Assembly: GCA_945876565.1 (NCBI GenBank)
Contig: CAMCOS010000028.1
Coordinates: 1-34,883 of the forward strand
Length of the DNA stretch: 34,883 nt
Reading direction: 5' to 3'
From: Lautropia mirabilis
Lineage (GTDB): Bacteria > Pseudomonadota > Gammaproteobacteria > Burkholderiales > Burkholderiaceae_B
Positions 16,011-25,759 of the stretch are shown here, piece by piece. The translations under genes and the position numbers were made by a program. Under the pieces are notes generated by a model, which was not told the DNA's origin, did no database searches, and was given only the letters and a program-made list of their open reading frames with translations. Each line of letters opens with the position of its first letter. The stretch's first letter is position 1.

Positions 16011-17288
16011 TCACAACACTTTTCTCACATCCGGGGACGCCACTTCGTCGAGATGACGAAAGGCCGATGCGATCGCCTCGATTTCACGGCCCGCGACCCC
16101 AAAGCCTTCGAAGCGAAGTTTCCATTCGCGTACGACACGCCAAATCCGATCGATGATTCCCAGTGCATCCTGACGCGTGAGGCCAAACCGGGCATAACCT
16201 GACAGAGCGTTGTCTAGCGTTGCCAATCGTCCCTGATGACCAACACTGAGGTGCAGATTGCGTTCGGTTGCCAGCATTGGGCGCGGCATCACATCGTACA
16301 AGGGCGACAGCCGCCATGACCGCGTCACCGATTCCCAAAGAAATGCGTGATTACGTAGATGATCGTCGTCATTGGTAACAAAGATGTTGAACACCATCCT
16401 GCCAAAAAGTTCGCGACAGCTGGACTTGATCAATTGCTCGTGCGTTCGGGTACGGATCACATCGGCAATGTCGGCATAGCTTTTGTTGCGCGATTCCGAT
16501 TCGTGGCAGCCCAGCATTGTCAGAGCACTGACCATATGGCGACGGTGCTGCACACCATCCACTAAGCTGCGATCGAAGCGCTGAATCAGCATGACGGTCT
16601 TGCCACCGATGGCCTCTGTCTTAACGGTGGGAACATCTAGACCGGCCGCATCGGCCAATCGTAAGGTGGCAGACTCAATGGCGGGTACGTTGATCCGCTC
16701 GCCATGAGAACGGAACTTTGCCAGCCAGAGCACGCCTGCATCATCCTCTACGCCCGCCTTGGGGCGCATGCCGCCCAATTGGCTACCCGCGAGAAATATA
16801 TCTTCCAACTGTGCTGGGATCGGCAAACCCTGCTCGATGCGATCTGCTGCCTCCATCAGATATTCGAGCCGATGAATGCTGTTGCGTACCAACACGGCAG
16901 AAGCATCCAGCGAGCGACGGATATCGAGCGCGCCCACACGTTGGCTACCCGCTTCTAGTAGATAGGTCGATTCGGGCAGGCTGTTTGGTGGCGCCTGTAG
17001 GCGGGATTCGATCACGCGCCGTCCCCAGGCATCCGGGGCAGCATCACGAATGCCCCCAAACAGCGTTAATCCCTCAATGGGGCGCAACTCCTTGCCACGC
17101 ACAGCGGCGCGATCCGTGATCGGCAAACTGACGGGATCAATTTCAACTGCTTGGGGTCGATCAAGATAGATCGTTCCATAACGGAAACCCGAGATCAGCA
17201 CCTCGATGCCCGTTTCGGTCATGGTTAGCAGCCCCGACGGGACAAAGCGATCATCCAGATGGGCAAATACGGCAAGCCGGGTGGCCAT
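16011..17288 (-). CDS. hipA: HipA-family toxin kinase
   Basis: This 425-residue Ser/Thr kinase-fold protein has the HipA layout. There is an N-terminal HipA_N domain with 'GLTLFGGIRDAAPDAWGRR' (72-91), a Gly-rich nucleotide loop 'AGSQLGGMRPKAGV' (167-180), 'LAKF' with the ATP-binding Lys191, the catalytic 'VTNDDDHLRNHAF' (304-316) and the metal-binding 'LSPLYDVMPRP' (Asp332). In E. coli, HipA phosphorylates glutamyl-tRNA synthetase to cause growth arrest; other HipA groups have different targets. The start codon overlaps the antitoxin stop by one base (TGATG), so translation is coupled. All catalytic landmarks are present, so it may be active. Its last codons recur as a fragment at 8787-8826. 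Confidence 0.92.
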   Translation of the reverse strand: MATRLAVFAHLDDRFVPSGLLTMTETGIEVLISGFRYGTIYLDRPQAVEIDPVSLPITDRAAVRGKELRPIEGLTLFGGIRDAAPDAWGRRVIESRLQAPPNSLPESTYLLEAGSQRVGALDIRRSLDASAVLVRNSIHRLEYLMEAADRIEQGLPIPAQLEDIFLAGSQLGGMRPKAGVEDDAGVLWLAKFRSHGERINVPAIESATLRLADAAGLDVPTVKTEAIGGKTVMLIQRFDRSLVDGVQHRRHMVSALTMLGCHESESRNKSYADIADVIRTRTHEQLIKSSCRELFGRMVFNIFVTNDDDHLRNHAFLWESVTRSWRLSPLYDVMPRPMLATERNLHLSVGHQGRLATLDNALSGYARFGLTRQDALGIIDRIWRVVREWKLRFEGFGVAGREIEAIASAFRHLDEVASPDVRKVL

Positions 17289-17629
17289 CAGAAATCCAGT
17301 TCCTTCAGTTCTGCCGCCGATAGCGTTCGAGCGCGCTTGGGTAGGCTTTCTTGCGCCATCGCGAGCACGACAGGATCATCGACCGTCAATAGCGAAACTA
17401 GTGTTTTTCCTGGCGCAATTGCATCCAGATACCTCACCACCTGACCAATGGATACAGACGCCGAGCCGTTTTCAATCAAGGATGCCGTTGCGCGCGAAAT
17501 ACCAGCCCGACTCGCCGCCTCGGATTGCCGCATGCGACGAGCCAAGCGTGCCTTGCTTAACCGCGAGCCAAGCTGCACCAGTTGCTCCTTGAGTGCGGGT
17601 GGTATTGCTGAATTTTGGTCGACTTTCAT
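17288..17629 (-). CDS. hipB: HipB-like Xre-type antitoxin and repressor
   Basis: The protein has 113 residues. An Xre/Cro helix-turn-helix lies at about 24-85, with 'MRQSEAASRAGISRATASLIENG' as the recognition unit. It directly precedes and overlaps the hipA-like gene, the normal antitoxin-toxin order. Its C-terminal tail 'PKRARTLSAAELKELDF' is likely flexible, as in HipB, where the tail is a degradation signal. It would bind its own promoter together with the toxin. The start is the ATG at 17629; a GTCAA inverted repeat at 17633-17648 is immediately upstream. Confidence 0.9.
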   Translation of the reverse strand: MKVDQNSAIPPALKEQLVQLGSRLSKARLARRMRQSEAASRAGISRATASLIENGSASVSIGQVVRYLDAIAPGKTLVSLLTVDDPVVLAMAQESLPKRARTLSAAELKELDF

Positions 17630-17632
17630 GTT

Positions 17633-17648
17633 GTCAACTTAATTTGAC
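17633..17648. promoter_or_regulatory. Candidate HipB operator
   Basis: GTCAA (17633-17637) and TTGAC (17644-17648) form an exact inverted repeat with a six-base AT-rich spacer, touching the antitoxin start region. The next 80 bases upstream are AT-rich, fitting an autoregulated toxin-antitoxin promoter. Confidence 0.4.
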
Positions 17649-17821
17649 GCTAGTGAGTTAGTGACAATAATAACAGGCAAGACCAATAAAATAAAATTAA
17701 ATGTCTGTTATTTAATGCGCGATGTTGATACAGTCTGATTAAAAAAAACAAATGGGCAAAAGTGGATCGGTACGACCAATCATGCGTGTGCCGTGTGCCC
17801 CTCCCGACCCCTGCCGGGAAA

Positions 17822-18884
17822 CTACTTACGCCTCTCCATGAAAATCATGGTTGGACCTTGATGCGCTAAGGCGTTCTCGAGAACCTCCCTCACGTTATCA
17901 GCGAGGTTGCAACGGTCGATCCGGGCGCCAAAGCCTGCTGCAATTGCAGCCAAATCCAACTTGGGATCCGTAAAGTCTAAGCCAATGAAATTGGTTGTTG
18001 AAAAATCAACGCCTTTTCCTTTGCACCACAGGTCTTTCAGAATTCGATACTCGTGATTCACAAAACAAATAAAGATGACGGGGATCTTGTACTTGGCAGC
18101 GGTCCAAATAGAGTGAATAGAAAAGAGGCTGCCGCCATCACCAACAAAACAGTGGATCAACGACACCTTGAACATGGAACGGCGCAGAGTAAATGTCGGC
18201 ATCAAGTTTGTGCGCAACTGCGGTCATTGCTGCAATGGCATCACTTAAGCCCACGGCATAATCCGCTGCGATCGCAAGCTTACCTTTAGGCACAGCCTGT
18301 AAAGCTTTAGCAACCTCCTCGATCGCCTTGGATACAACATCGTCAATAATCTCGGTTTTTCTGAATGAGACCTGATCGGTTTCAGAGGCCATCAAGTCCA
18401 TGGGGATCGACAGAAACACCGGTTTACGCGGCTCGAGACTGGCCTGGACATAGCAGCGCTGAAATGCAATGGACAGGTCTTCGATGCGATTGATCTCATA
18501 AGCGTACTTGGTGGCTGTTCTGGCAAGCTCCGTGTTGGGCGCGGATAGGACCGGGTTGTGAATTAAAAACCGAGTGTCTTGCTGACCCGCGATTACCAAC
18601 AAGGGAATGCCAGCATCATGCGCATTCTTCATATTGAAAAGCGCATTGGCTAGCCTAGGATAGGTGTGGATGTTAACGACAGCGGGCTTGTTTTTGATGA
18701 GGGCGTAACCAGCGGCAATGCCTGTTGCTGAAGATTCATGCAACGCCAGAATGTATTCTGTTTTGGTGTCATCGAGTGCGGCAAGAAAAGTTGTTTCGGT
18801 TGTACCGGAATAGCTAAATACCTACTCAATCTCATTAGATGAAAGAAAATCCTGGACGATTTGTGCGCCTGATCGAGTCGCCAT
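17822..18884 (-). pseudogene. ThDP-dependent decarboxylase-like gene (benzoylformate decarboxylase type), internally deleted
   Basis: The minus strand starts at an ATG at 18884 after a GAGG ribosome site and reads MATRSGAQIVQDFLSSNEIE, then meets an in-frame TAG at codon 21. The N-terminal PYR domain continues with 'ALHESSATGIAAGYA' (conserved Glu that activates thiamine), up to about 18170. There it jumps in a new frame to the C-terminal PP domain, 'GDGGSLFSIHSIWTAAKY' and 'PVIFICFVNHEYRILKDL', ending at 17822. Family members are about 530-560 residues. Here most of the central domain, roughly 190 residues, is missing. A nonsense codon, an internal deletion and a frameshift make this a clear pseudogene. 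Substrate specificity cannot be judged. Confidence 0.85.
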
Positions 18885-19226
18885 TTTTTTACCTCATGAG
18901 TAGTGTGGGACCGAGTTGTTTAGGAGTTGAAACCATTTGTTCATTGTGCCTTCAACGGGCTTAAGTTAAAGCCAGCGCATCTTCCTGTTTGATCTGCTTG
19001 GATTGTGTTCTGATCGTGTTCAGATTGTCACTAGCGATCCAGTTTTTTTTACCCTATCTTTTGGGGTGGGATAACCCCTCCTGGGTTGTCATCAGCGATT
19101 GGCGTGGCTTGAGTGCTGATTGAACGACTAAATGAACGACTAAATCGTGTTTATGTCATGCAAGGCATGGTTGGTTTTGAAACGGGCAGCACGTCTGTTC
19201 GTTATCCGGTCCGCACGCGCGCCCTG
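18885..19226. other. Intergenic stretch with no recognised gene
   Basis: About 340 bases. It contains a small tandem repeat (GAACGACTAAAT twice, near 19124-19147) and a GGGGTGGGATAACCCC hairpin near 19062-19077. I see no coding sequence with recognisable similarity. Confidence 0.5.
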
Positions 19227-19595
19227 TCAAGACAACGCGGCCAATTTGTCCAGCAAACCAGGCAGTGAGATCACGGTCACGTCGTTTTTGATTGGAAACT
19301 CATCCGTGCCTGGGGACACAACAAATTTTTCCTCTACGGACAAGTCATCGCAGGCCAAGTGAAAGCCATGCTCCAGTTTTGGCGTATGACTGGCTTTGAT
19401 CTCAATGGCCCACAACCGATTCAGCGCCATTTCAATCACCAGATCGATCTCGGTTCCGTCGGCCGTGCGGTAAAAGAACGGTTGAGCATATGAAGGTAGC
19501 GCGTTCACGATATTGTCGACCACAAAGCCTTCCCAGCTATTGCCGTAGACGGGGTGCCCCAACAGCTCGTCGTGAGTGGCGATACTCAATGCGTA
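19227..19595 (-). pseudogene. DUF4143-type AAA ATPase, C-terminal fragment
   Basis: The last roughly 120 codons of the open frame that ends at 19227 match the DUF4143 nuclease-like C-terminus of the common AAA ATPases. They include 'THDELLGHPVYGNSWEGFVV', 'YRTADGTEIDLVIE' and 'WAIEIKAS', the PD-(D/E)xK-like motif set. Upstream of about 19595 the frame no longer resembles the family, and the ATPase half (Walker A) is absent. It is therefore a 3' remnant. Confidence 0.75.
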
Positions 19596-19901
19596 TCGGC
19601 ATCGCGTCACAGCACTTCGAACAAACCCTCCACAGATCGCGCGGGAATGACCAATCTGAGGATTCGCGTGCCTTGCATGCCTGTCATGCCAACCTGCCAT
19701 CGGTTGCATCCAAGGAAGTGCACTTGGCTCTACAAAACGATAAGCTCGAGGTTCAAGAGAAATCTTTGACTCCGATTCCGGTCCAGAAGTTCTTCGACGT
19801 TCGGAACAACAGCATGTTGACCAGTGACATCGTGGTCCGAAGTGCAACAGTTTAATCGGATTGCTCTAGAGTCAAATTTTGGTGTCAGAAGAATACAGTG
19901 C

Positions 19902-20807
19902 CTAGGGGGTGCCGTTGGCGCTGTGGCTCATCGCCAGCGCTGTCGCCGCCGCACGTGTCTCCACGCCTAACTTCTGAAAAATTTTTTCAAGGTGTTTGTT
20001 GACGGTTCGATGGCTGACACCGAGAATGTCGCCGATGTCTCGGTTGGTTTTGCCTTTGGCCAACCACGCAAGGACTTCGGTCTCGCGCGGTGTTAGCGCC
20101 GCCTGCGCCAGACGGGATTTACTCTTTCCATCGGTTACCTGTTGCTCTAGCAGCAGCATGGTTTCACCAATACCAACCTGTCCCATGTTGCGCACCGTCA
20201 GCGATGCACTTGAGGTGGTCAACACTATTTGATCCGCAGACGTGGTCAACGCCATGTAAAAGTGCTCAGGCAAACGCCCCTCGCTTGCGGTGATGTTCAT
20301 TGTCTGCAGCCAAAGCGCGGCTTGGGGTGATAGCCAAGCGATGCGGCCTTTGGCATCGACTAGCAACACACCCAAGCCTGCAACGTCCACCGCATCGCGG
20401 GCAAGGCGCGCAATGCGGGCATTGCGCGTGTGCGTGTGCAGGCGGGCAATAACTTCTTGTACACGCAAGGGCTTGACCACATAGTCAACACCACCGCAGG
20501 CGAAGCCTTCCAGCACATGTTCCGTTTCAGACAAGCCCGTCATGAAAATCACCGGGATGTGCGCCCATTGCGGCTTTGATTTAATTTGTCTGCAGGTGTC
20601 AAACCCAGAGAGCCCTGGCATCACCGCGTCCAGCAGAATGGCGTCTGGCACGGCAAATTCAAGTCTGTTCAGCGCGGCCGATCCATCTCGCGCGACCAGC
20701 ACGGTGTAGCCTTCGCTGTCAAGGGCATCGCACAGCATGCCGAGGCTGCTGGGGGTGTCATCAACAACCAGTACCACAGAGCATGGTTGATCAGAGTTCG
20801 CTGTCAT
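19902..20807 (-). CDS. LuxR/NarL-type response regulator with PAS-like middle domain
   Basis: The product has 301 residues. The receiver domain (about 10-125) has the acidic pocket D16/D17, phospho-acceptor D60 in '[11 protein letters not shown]', T90 and K112. A PAS-like segment (about 130-225) follows, with '[20 protein letters not shown]'. The C-terminal LuxR helix-turn-helix is '[20 protein letters not shown]' and '[20 protein letters not shown]' (about 238-280). The start lies inside the upstream kinase gene (17-base overlap), so the two are co-translated and are almost certainly a pair. It should bind DNA and control the divergent amide-uptake genes; this target is inferred. A receiver-PAS-LuxR layout is less common than receiver-LuxR and could add a second input. 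Confidence 0.93.
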   Translation of the reverse strand: MTANSDQPCSVVLVVDDTPSSLGMLCDALDSEGYTVLVARDGSAALNRLEFAVPDAILLDAVMPGLSGFDTCRQIKSKPQWAHIPVIFMTGLSETEHVLEGFACGGVDYVVKPLRVQEVIARLHTHTRNARIARLARDAVDVAGLGVLLVDAKGRIAWLSPQAALWLQTMNITASEGRLPEHFYMALTTSADQIVLTTSSASLTVRNMGQVGIGETMLLLEQQVTDGKSKSRLAQAALTPRETEVLAWLAKGKTNRDIGDILGVSHRTVNKHLEKIFQKLGVETRAAATALAMSHSANGTP

Positions 20808-23800
20808 TTGCGTTTTTCATTAAGTGCTCAAGCAATGACTCAAGTTCATAACGGCTAACAAAGTCACGCAACATGCCGCATGTCGCAGCGTAGGCGGGAT
20901 TGTCAGCGCTCACGCGATTGAGCAATCGGTGCAGGCCTTGGACATGCCCCAACTGTGCCAGTCGAATGAGCTCTAAACGGGCGTCTTCGGGCAGTGTGCT
21001 TTGTTCGCCTTGCCCGTTGGTTGGTGCAGTGAGGGCTGCCTTGCCAGCAGTTACCCACTCTAGCCCAAGATGGCGCTGCAGTGCAGCCATGAGTTCTGAC
21101 TCTAGCACCGGTTTGCTGACAAATGCCTGACATCCAGCGGCTTTCAAAGTTTCCACTTGGTTCTCGAACGTGCTGGCTGACACCAGAATAATGGGCAAGG
21201 TGTAGCCATTATTTCGGATCAGACGGGCCGTTTGCCAGCCATCCATGTCATCCATGCTGATATCGAGCAACAGGGCGTCGGGCAGTTCGTCTCTCAGAAG
21301 GTTAAGGCATTCTGTTCCACTGGCGGCCTCATGTACCGTGAATCCAAGCGGGGTGAGCATGCCGGCCAGTATCTGGCGCTGCACTGGCTGATCGTCTATC
21401 ACAAGTAAGGTTTTGGTTTTGCCAAAAAAACCGGCAATCTGATAGGGGGCCTTAGCCTGCGGCCCCGGATTGTTGATCTCCCGCAAATAAAGCCGAATAC
21501 TGAAAGTGGTGCCCTTGCCGTGTGTGCTTTGCAGTGACAGGTCCCCACCCATCAATGAAGTCAGCAGGGCTGTGATGGTCAGACCCAGACCGGTGCCAGG
21601 TTCTCCCCGGCGCCGGCCGGCCGCCCCGCGCTCGAAAGGCATGAAAATCCTTTCCTGGTCTTGTGGTTCGATGCCAATACCGGTGTCGATCACATCGAAC
21701 CGGATCACATCACTGCGGCAGTCCACATGAAGTGTGACGGCGCCCGCGTCTGTAAAACGCACGGCATTGCTCAGAAGATTAATGATGATCTGGCGAAGTC
21801 CTTTGGCGTCCACCTGTACCCAGGCAGGCATGCGACCGCTATGGGTGTAGATGAAATCCAACCCTTTGGTGGCCGCTTGTGGCCTCACCATGTTGACCAA
21901 TTCGTCTAAAAAGTCCGGCAATGGCAACGCGGTGGGTTCGAGCCGCAGGCGGCCTGCTTCAATTCGAGCCAAGTCCAACAGTTCATCGACGAGCGCCAGC
22001 ATGTGTTCGCCGCTGCGCTGAATAGTCTGCAGCGGCTCGCGGGTTGCTGGATTCAGGGCGTCATTCTTTAGCAGAATTTGCGAATACCCCAAGATACTGT
22101 TCAGGGGGGTGCGCAATTCGTGGCTCATGCCAGCCACATACCGGGTCTTTGCTTGGTTTGCTGAATCAGCCAGTTCTTTGGCGGCTTGCAGGGCAACATC
22201 GGTGCGCTGGTGAGCCTCTATCTCGCGGATCAGCAGTTGGTTTTGTCGGTTTGACTCATCCTGTGCCATTCGTCGGCTCTCGTTGCCCAGAATCACCAGC
22301 CAACTGCAGACGGCCACCACCAGCAGCAAGATTACAAAAACTTTCACGAAGGCCGACTGCAGCATTTCTGGTTGCATGTTGAAGGTGGTGAGCGCTACCT
22401 CCTGTGTGTAAACCACCCCCATGACCGTAGCGAGCAGGGCACAAAGCGATAGCCAAATGACCAGAAAATGCCCGATTCGGCCATTGACCCGTTTCGATAT
22501 GGTCTTTGGCAACAGGCCCCCGATAAACTGTTCTGCCTGCTCCGAAGCGCGCGAACCGGTTTTGCAGCGGTCGTGACACCGGGACTCCAAGGTGCAGCAC
22601 AAAGAGCAAATGGGGGCGCTGTAGACTGGACATCCCGCCATGTCTTCTGCCTCGAATGAGTTTTTGCAAACATGGCACTGCACCAATTGGCCCGGTTCGC
22701 CCATTACTTGCGGTTGTCGTGCAATGTAATAGCGCCCTTGGGTAAGCCAGGCTAGCAGCGGCGAGAGCAGCAATGCTGTCGCGAGCGCAATGAATGGTGC
22801 AAACGCTTCGGCATAAGAGCCTAGCGCGCCGGTGTATGCGACCATGGAGACAGCCATAGCGATCAGCATGGATCCTAGTCCGACCGGGTTGATGTCAAAA
22901 AGGTGGGCTCTTTTGAATTCAATCCCACGCGGACTTAAGCCCAAGGGTTTGTTGATCACAAGATCGGCGACCAGTGCACCTACCCATGCTGCTGCAACAT
23001 TGCTATAGAGACCCAGCACCTTTTCCAATGCCGAAAAAACCCCAAGCGTCATCAATAGCATGGCAATGACCACGTTGAAAATCAGCCATACGACCCGACC
23101 GGGGTGGCTATGGGTGAGGCGAGCGAAAAAATTGGACCAAGCCAGCGAGCCTGCGTAGGCGTTGGTTAGGTTGATCTTGATCTGTGACACCACCACAAAC
23201 ACGACTGTTGTGGCAAGGATCAGCGCGGGGTTATCAAACACATAACCGAAACCCGCTAGGTACATCTGGGTGGGTTCGACGGCTTTGGCAACGGGTAGGG
23301 CATGTTGCAGTGCCAAAAATGCCAGAAACGCACCCCCCAGCATTTTGAGCATGCCCGGCAAGATCCAGCCTGCCCCCGCCATCAAAACAGCAGCCCACCA
23401 GCGCTTTCGGTTGTGTTGGGTTTTCTCTGGCAAGAAACGCAGAAAATCAACCTGCTCGCCAATTTGCACCACGAGGGAGAACGAAATTGTGGCAGCCGCA
23501 CCAAACATGAGCGCGTCAAATTCGCGGCTGCCTGACACCAGGCCAGAAAGACCGGTGAAATCGGAAAACGCCTGCGGGTCTTTCCAAAGCACAGCCAGGA
23601 AAGGCATAAAAAGAAGTATTCCCCACAGCGGCTGCGTCCACAACTGCAGTTTGGAAATCAAGGTGATGCCGCGAACCACCAAGGGCACGACCACCAGAGC
23701 GCTGATCAGATAACACCAGATGATTGGAATACCAAAGTACATCTGCAGGGCCAGCGCCATGATGGCGGCCTCCAGCGCAAAGAATATGAAGGTAAAACTC

Positions 23801-24195
23801 GCGTAGATCAGCGAACTAATGGTTGATCCAAGGTAGCCAAAGCCAGCACCTCGGGTCAGTAAGTCCATGTCCACGCCGTAGCGTGCGGCAAAGTAGCTGA
23901 TGGGTAAGCCGGTGAAAAAAGTAATCAGACCCACCACCAAGATGGCCCAAACAGCATTGGAAAAGCCGTAATTGACAACAATCACGCCACCGATAGCCTC
24001 GAGTGCCAGAAACGATACAGCGCCGAAGGCCGTGTTCCCAACTCGCCATTCAGACCATTTGCGAAACCCCCGCGGCGTAAAACGCAGGGCGTAATCTTCC
24101 ATGGTTTCATCAGCCACCCACGCGTTGTATTCGCGTCGGTTGCCAGAGATTTTCTGAATGGGCATTGCGCTTGCCGGTTTGTTTGATAGAGCCAT
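20791..24195 (-). CDS. NCS1-type permease fused to hybrid sensor histidine kinase
   Basis: This 1134-residue fusion has five parts. (1) Residues about 40-490 are a complete NCS1 (CodB/PucI-like) permease with around twelve helices and the typical stretch '[20 protein letters not shown]'. (2) A cysteine-rich segment, 507-544, carries Cys 507, 510, 522, 530, 533, 534, 540 and 544, so it may bind zinc or an Fe-S centre. (3) Two further transmembrane helices lie at about 575-597 and 616-637. (4) The kinase has His692 in MSHELRTP, an N-box 'NLLSNAVRF' (806-814) and G-boxes DTGIGI (837-842) and GTGLGL (867-872). (5) The receiver has Asp978 in '[13 protein letters not shown]' and a C-terminal tail. 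Permease substrates in this family are purines, pyrimidines, hydantoins or allantoin. The protein probably senses or transports a nitrogen compound and passes phosphate to the overlapping LuxR regulator. The start is the ATG at 24195; Met11 is an alternative. Confidence 0.93.
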   Translation of the reverse strand: MALSNKPASAMPIQKISGNRREYNAWVADETMEDYALRFTPRGFRKWSEWRVGNTAFGAVSFLALEAIGGVIVVNYGFSNAVWAILVVGLITFFTGLPISYFAARYGVDMDLLTRGAGFGYLGSTISSLIYASFTFIFFALEAAIMALALQMYFGIPIIWCYLISALVVVPLVVRGITLISKLQLWTQPLWGILLFMPFLAVLWKDPQAFSDFTGLSGLVSGSREFDALMFGAAATISFSLVVQIGEQVDFLRFLPEKTQHNRKRWWAAVLMAGAGWILPGMLKMLGGAFLAFLALQHALPVAKAVEPTQMYLAGFGYVFDNPALILATTVVFVVVSQIKINLTNAYAGSLAWSNFFARLTHSHPGRVVWLIFNVVIAMLLMTLGVFSALEKVLGLYSNVAAAWVGALVADLVINKPLGLSPRGIEFKRAHLFDINPVGLGSMLIAMAVSMVAYTGALGSYAEAFAPFIALATALLLSPLLAWLTQGRYYIARQPQVMGEPGQLVQCHVCKNSFEAEDMAGCPVYSAPICSLCCTLESRCHDRCKTGSRASEQAEQFIGGLLPKTISKRVNGRIGHFLVIWLSLCALLATVMGVVYTQEVALTTFNMQPEMLQSAFVKVFVILLLVVAVCSWLVILGNESRRMAQDESNRQNQLLIREIEAHQRTDVALQAAKELADSANQAKTRYVAGMSHELRTPLNSILGYSQILLKNDALNPATREPLQTIQRSGEHMLALVDELLDLARIEAGRLRLEPTALPLPDFLDELVNMVRPQAATKGLDFIYTHSGRMPAWVQVDAKGLRQIIINLLSNAVRFTDAGAVTLHVDCRSDVIRFDVIDTGIGIEPQDQERIFMPFERGAAGRRRGEPGTGLGLTITALLTSLMGGDLSLQSTHGKGTTFSIRLYLREINNPGPQAKAPYQIAGFFGKTKTLLVIDDQPVQRQILAGMLTPLGFTVHEAASGTECLNLLRDELPDALLLDISMDDMDGWQTARLIRNNGYTLPIILVSASTFENQVETLKAAGCQAFVSKPVLESELMAALQRHLGLEWVTAGKAALTAPTNGQGEQSTLPEDARLELIRLAQLGHVQGLHRLLNRVSADNPAYAATCGMLRDFVSRYELESLLEHLMKNANDSEL

Positions 24196-24210
24196 GCTTT
24201 CATGAAAGCA
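24195..24210. promoter_or_regulatory. 16-bp perfect palindrome at the permease-kinase start codon
   Basis: TGCTTTCATGAAAGCA is its own reverse complement. It abuts the ATG (24195-24193), so it could be an operator, or a hairpin masking the start codon. A second palindrome, CACCCATGGGTG, lies at 24230-24241. Confidence 0.5.
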
Positions 24211-24248
24211 AGAAGCATGCTTAGTGTGTCACCCATGGGTGTGACTTG

Positions 24249-24272
24249 CCTGTACGTTATTTGACGTATAGG
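24249..24272. promoter_or_regulatory. Candidate response-regulator binding site between divergent genes
   Basis: An inverted repeat has arms CCTgTACGT (24249-24257) and ACGTAtAGG (24264-24272), matching at 8 of 9 positions, separated by TATTTG. It lies near the middle of the 158-bp region between the permease-kinase and urtA. LuxR-type regulators favour such sites. A binding role is inferred. Confidence 0.45.
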
Positions 24273-24353
24273 CGATAGGACAGCAGCTGCCTAAGATTTA
24301 AACAGCCCAAAAAAAAGGCGCGGTCTTAGTTTTAACCCTATCAGGAGTTCACC

Positions 24354-25625
24354 ATGAAGCACGATTCCGACCACAACGAGGTCTCTTTAGAAACGCCAGT
24401 AGAAGGTCGTCGGCGGGTATTACAAATGTTGGGAGCAGCCTCCCTTGCTGGCATCCCAGCCTGGAGCTTTGGTCAACCCACCTCTCAGGTCAATACCACT
24501 GGCCGGGCGATTACTGACACCGAAGTGATCGTCGGTCAACTGCACTCCGCCACAGGGACCATGGCTATTTCCGAAACCGGTTCAATCCAGGCCGAACAAT
24601 TGGCGATTGATGAAATTAATGCCATGGGCGGCATTCTGGGCCGCAAGATAAAAGTTATCAAGGAAGATGGCGCATCGGATTGGCCTACTTTTGCAGAAAA
24701 GAGCAAAAAATTGCTCATAAACGACAAAGTGGCCGCGGTGTTCGGATGCTGGACATCTGCTTCGCGCAAAGCCGTTTTGCCTGTGTTTGAAAAAGAGAAC
24801 GGTATTTTGTATTACCCCACTTTCTATGAGGGTCTAGAGCAGTCCAAGAACGTAATTTATACGGGTCAGGAGGCCACCCAGCAAATTCTATACGGCCTTG
24901 ACTGGGCGCAAAAAGAGAAAAATGCCAAGACCTTCTTCCTGATTGGTTCGGACTACATCTGGCCGCGGACCTCGATGAAGATTGCACGAAAGCATGTCGA
25001 GAATTTCCAAAAGGGCAAGATCGTTGGCGAAGAGTACTACCCACTGGGCAGCACCAATTTCGGTTCGCTGATGAACAAGATCAAATTGCAAAAGCCTGAC
25101 TGTATCTTCACCGCAGTCGTTGGCGGCTCTAATGTGGCTTTTTACAAGGCACTGAAGGCCGCTGGCATCACGAGCGACAAGCAACTGCTGCTCACCCTGT
25201 CTGTCACTGAAGATGAGATGACAGGCGTGGGTGGTGAGAATTTCGCGGGCTTTTACTCGTCAATGAAGTATTTCCAAAGCCTGGACAACGAAAACAACAA
25301 GAAATTTGTTGCCGCGTTCAAGGCCAAGTACGGCAAAGACGCAGTGATTGGCGACGTCACGCAGGCCGCTTACCTTGGACCTTGGCTTTGGAAAGCTGCG
25401 GTCGAGATGGCCGGCAGTTTTGATGTGGATAAGGTTGTTGAGGCTTCAAGAACAGGAAAGATTGAGCTGACGACGGCACCAGAAGGCTATGTTCGACTCG
25501 ACCCGAATCACCATCTGTGGAGCAAGTCGCGCATTGCAATGGGGATGCCTGATGGCACGTTCAAGGTGGTGTCGGAGTCGCCCGAGCTCATCAAGCCGAA
25601 TCCGTTCCCCGAGGGCTATCAGTGA
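24354..25625 (+). CDS. urtA: Urea/short-chain amide ABC transporter, periplasmic binding protein
   Basis: The product has 423 residues and is full length for UrtA/FmdD. The N-terminus holds a twin-arginine-like leader: 'EGRRRVLQMLGAASLAG' (about 17-33), with cleavage probably near 40. The mature part is a type I periplasmic binding fold, with 'IVGQLHSATGTMAISETG' at its start and 'DGASDWPTFAEKSKKLL', 'GCWTSASRKAVLPVFE', 'YYPTFYEGLEQSKNVIYTG' and 'SDYIWPRTSMKIA' as UrtA-like signatures. It would bind urea or short amides in the periplasm and hand them to UrtBC. The ribosome site AGGAG precedes the ATG by 7 bases. It is the first gene of the amide run. In Methylophilus, FmdD of the fmdDEF amide/urea transporter is the close functional parallel. 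Confidence 0.93.
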   Translation: MKHDSDHNEVSLETPVEGRRRVLQMLGAASLAGIPAWSFGQPTSQVNTTGRAITDTEVIVGQLHSATGTMAISETGSIQAEQLAIDEINAMGGILGRKIKVIKEDGASDWPTFAEKSKKLLINDKVAAVFGCWTSASRKAVLPVFEKENGILYYPTFYEGLEQSKNVIYTGQEATQQILYGLDWAQKEKNAKTFFLIGSDYIWPRTSMKIARKHVENFQKGKIVGEEYYPLGSTNFGSLMNKIKLQKPDCIFTAVVGGSNVAFYKALKAAGITSDKQLLLTLSVTEDEMTGVGGENFAGFYSSMKYFQSLDNENNKKFVAAFKAKYGKDAVIGDVTQAAYLGPWLWKAAVEMAGSFDVDKVVEASRTGKIELTTAPEGYVRLDPNHHLWSKSRIAMGMPDGTFKVVSESPELIKPNPFPEGYQ

Positions 25626-25632
25626 TTTTGAC

Positions 25633-25698
25633 GCACTACACCACGGCGCACTACACCACGGCGCATTAACGCCCGGCGTGCCTGCCAGGGGCACGCCG
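25633..25698 (+). repeat. 15-bp tandem repeat plus strong hairpin between urtA and urtB
   Basis: GCACTACACCACGGC occurs at 25633-25647 and again at 25648-25662. It is followed by a hairpin with CGGCGTGCC (25674-25682) paired exactly to GGCACGCCG (25690-25698). A second weaker hairpin is possible near 25700-25730. Such structures after binding-protein genes often slow mRNA decay or limit read-through, so UrtA is made in excess. Confidence 0.75.
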
Positions 25699-25759
25699 CC
25701 TCGGGCTGGCGCTGCCAGCGGCGTGGTGATTTGATTGGAAAATTTTTTTGGAGATCGTC

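Noticed and set aside
19596-19855. Upstream coding part of the DUF4143 ATPase
   Set aside because: None of the three minus-strand frames here shows the family's ATPase or linker motifs; only scattered matches were visible.
24196-24353. Sigma-54 promoter for the amide run
   Set aside because: I looked for a TGGCAC-N5-TTGC-type element on both strands of the intergenic region and found no acceptable match.
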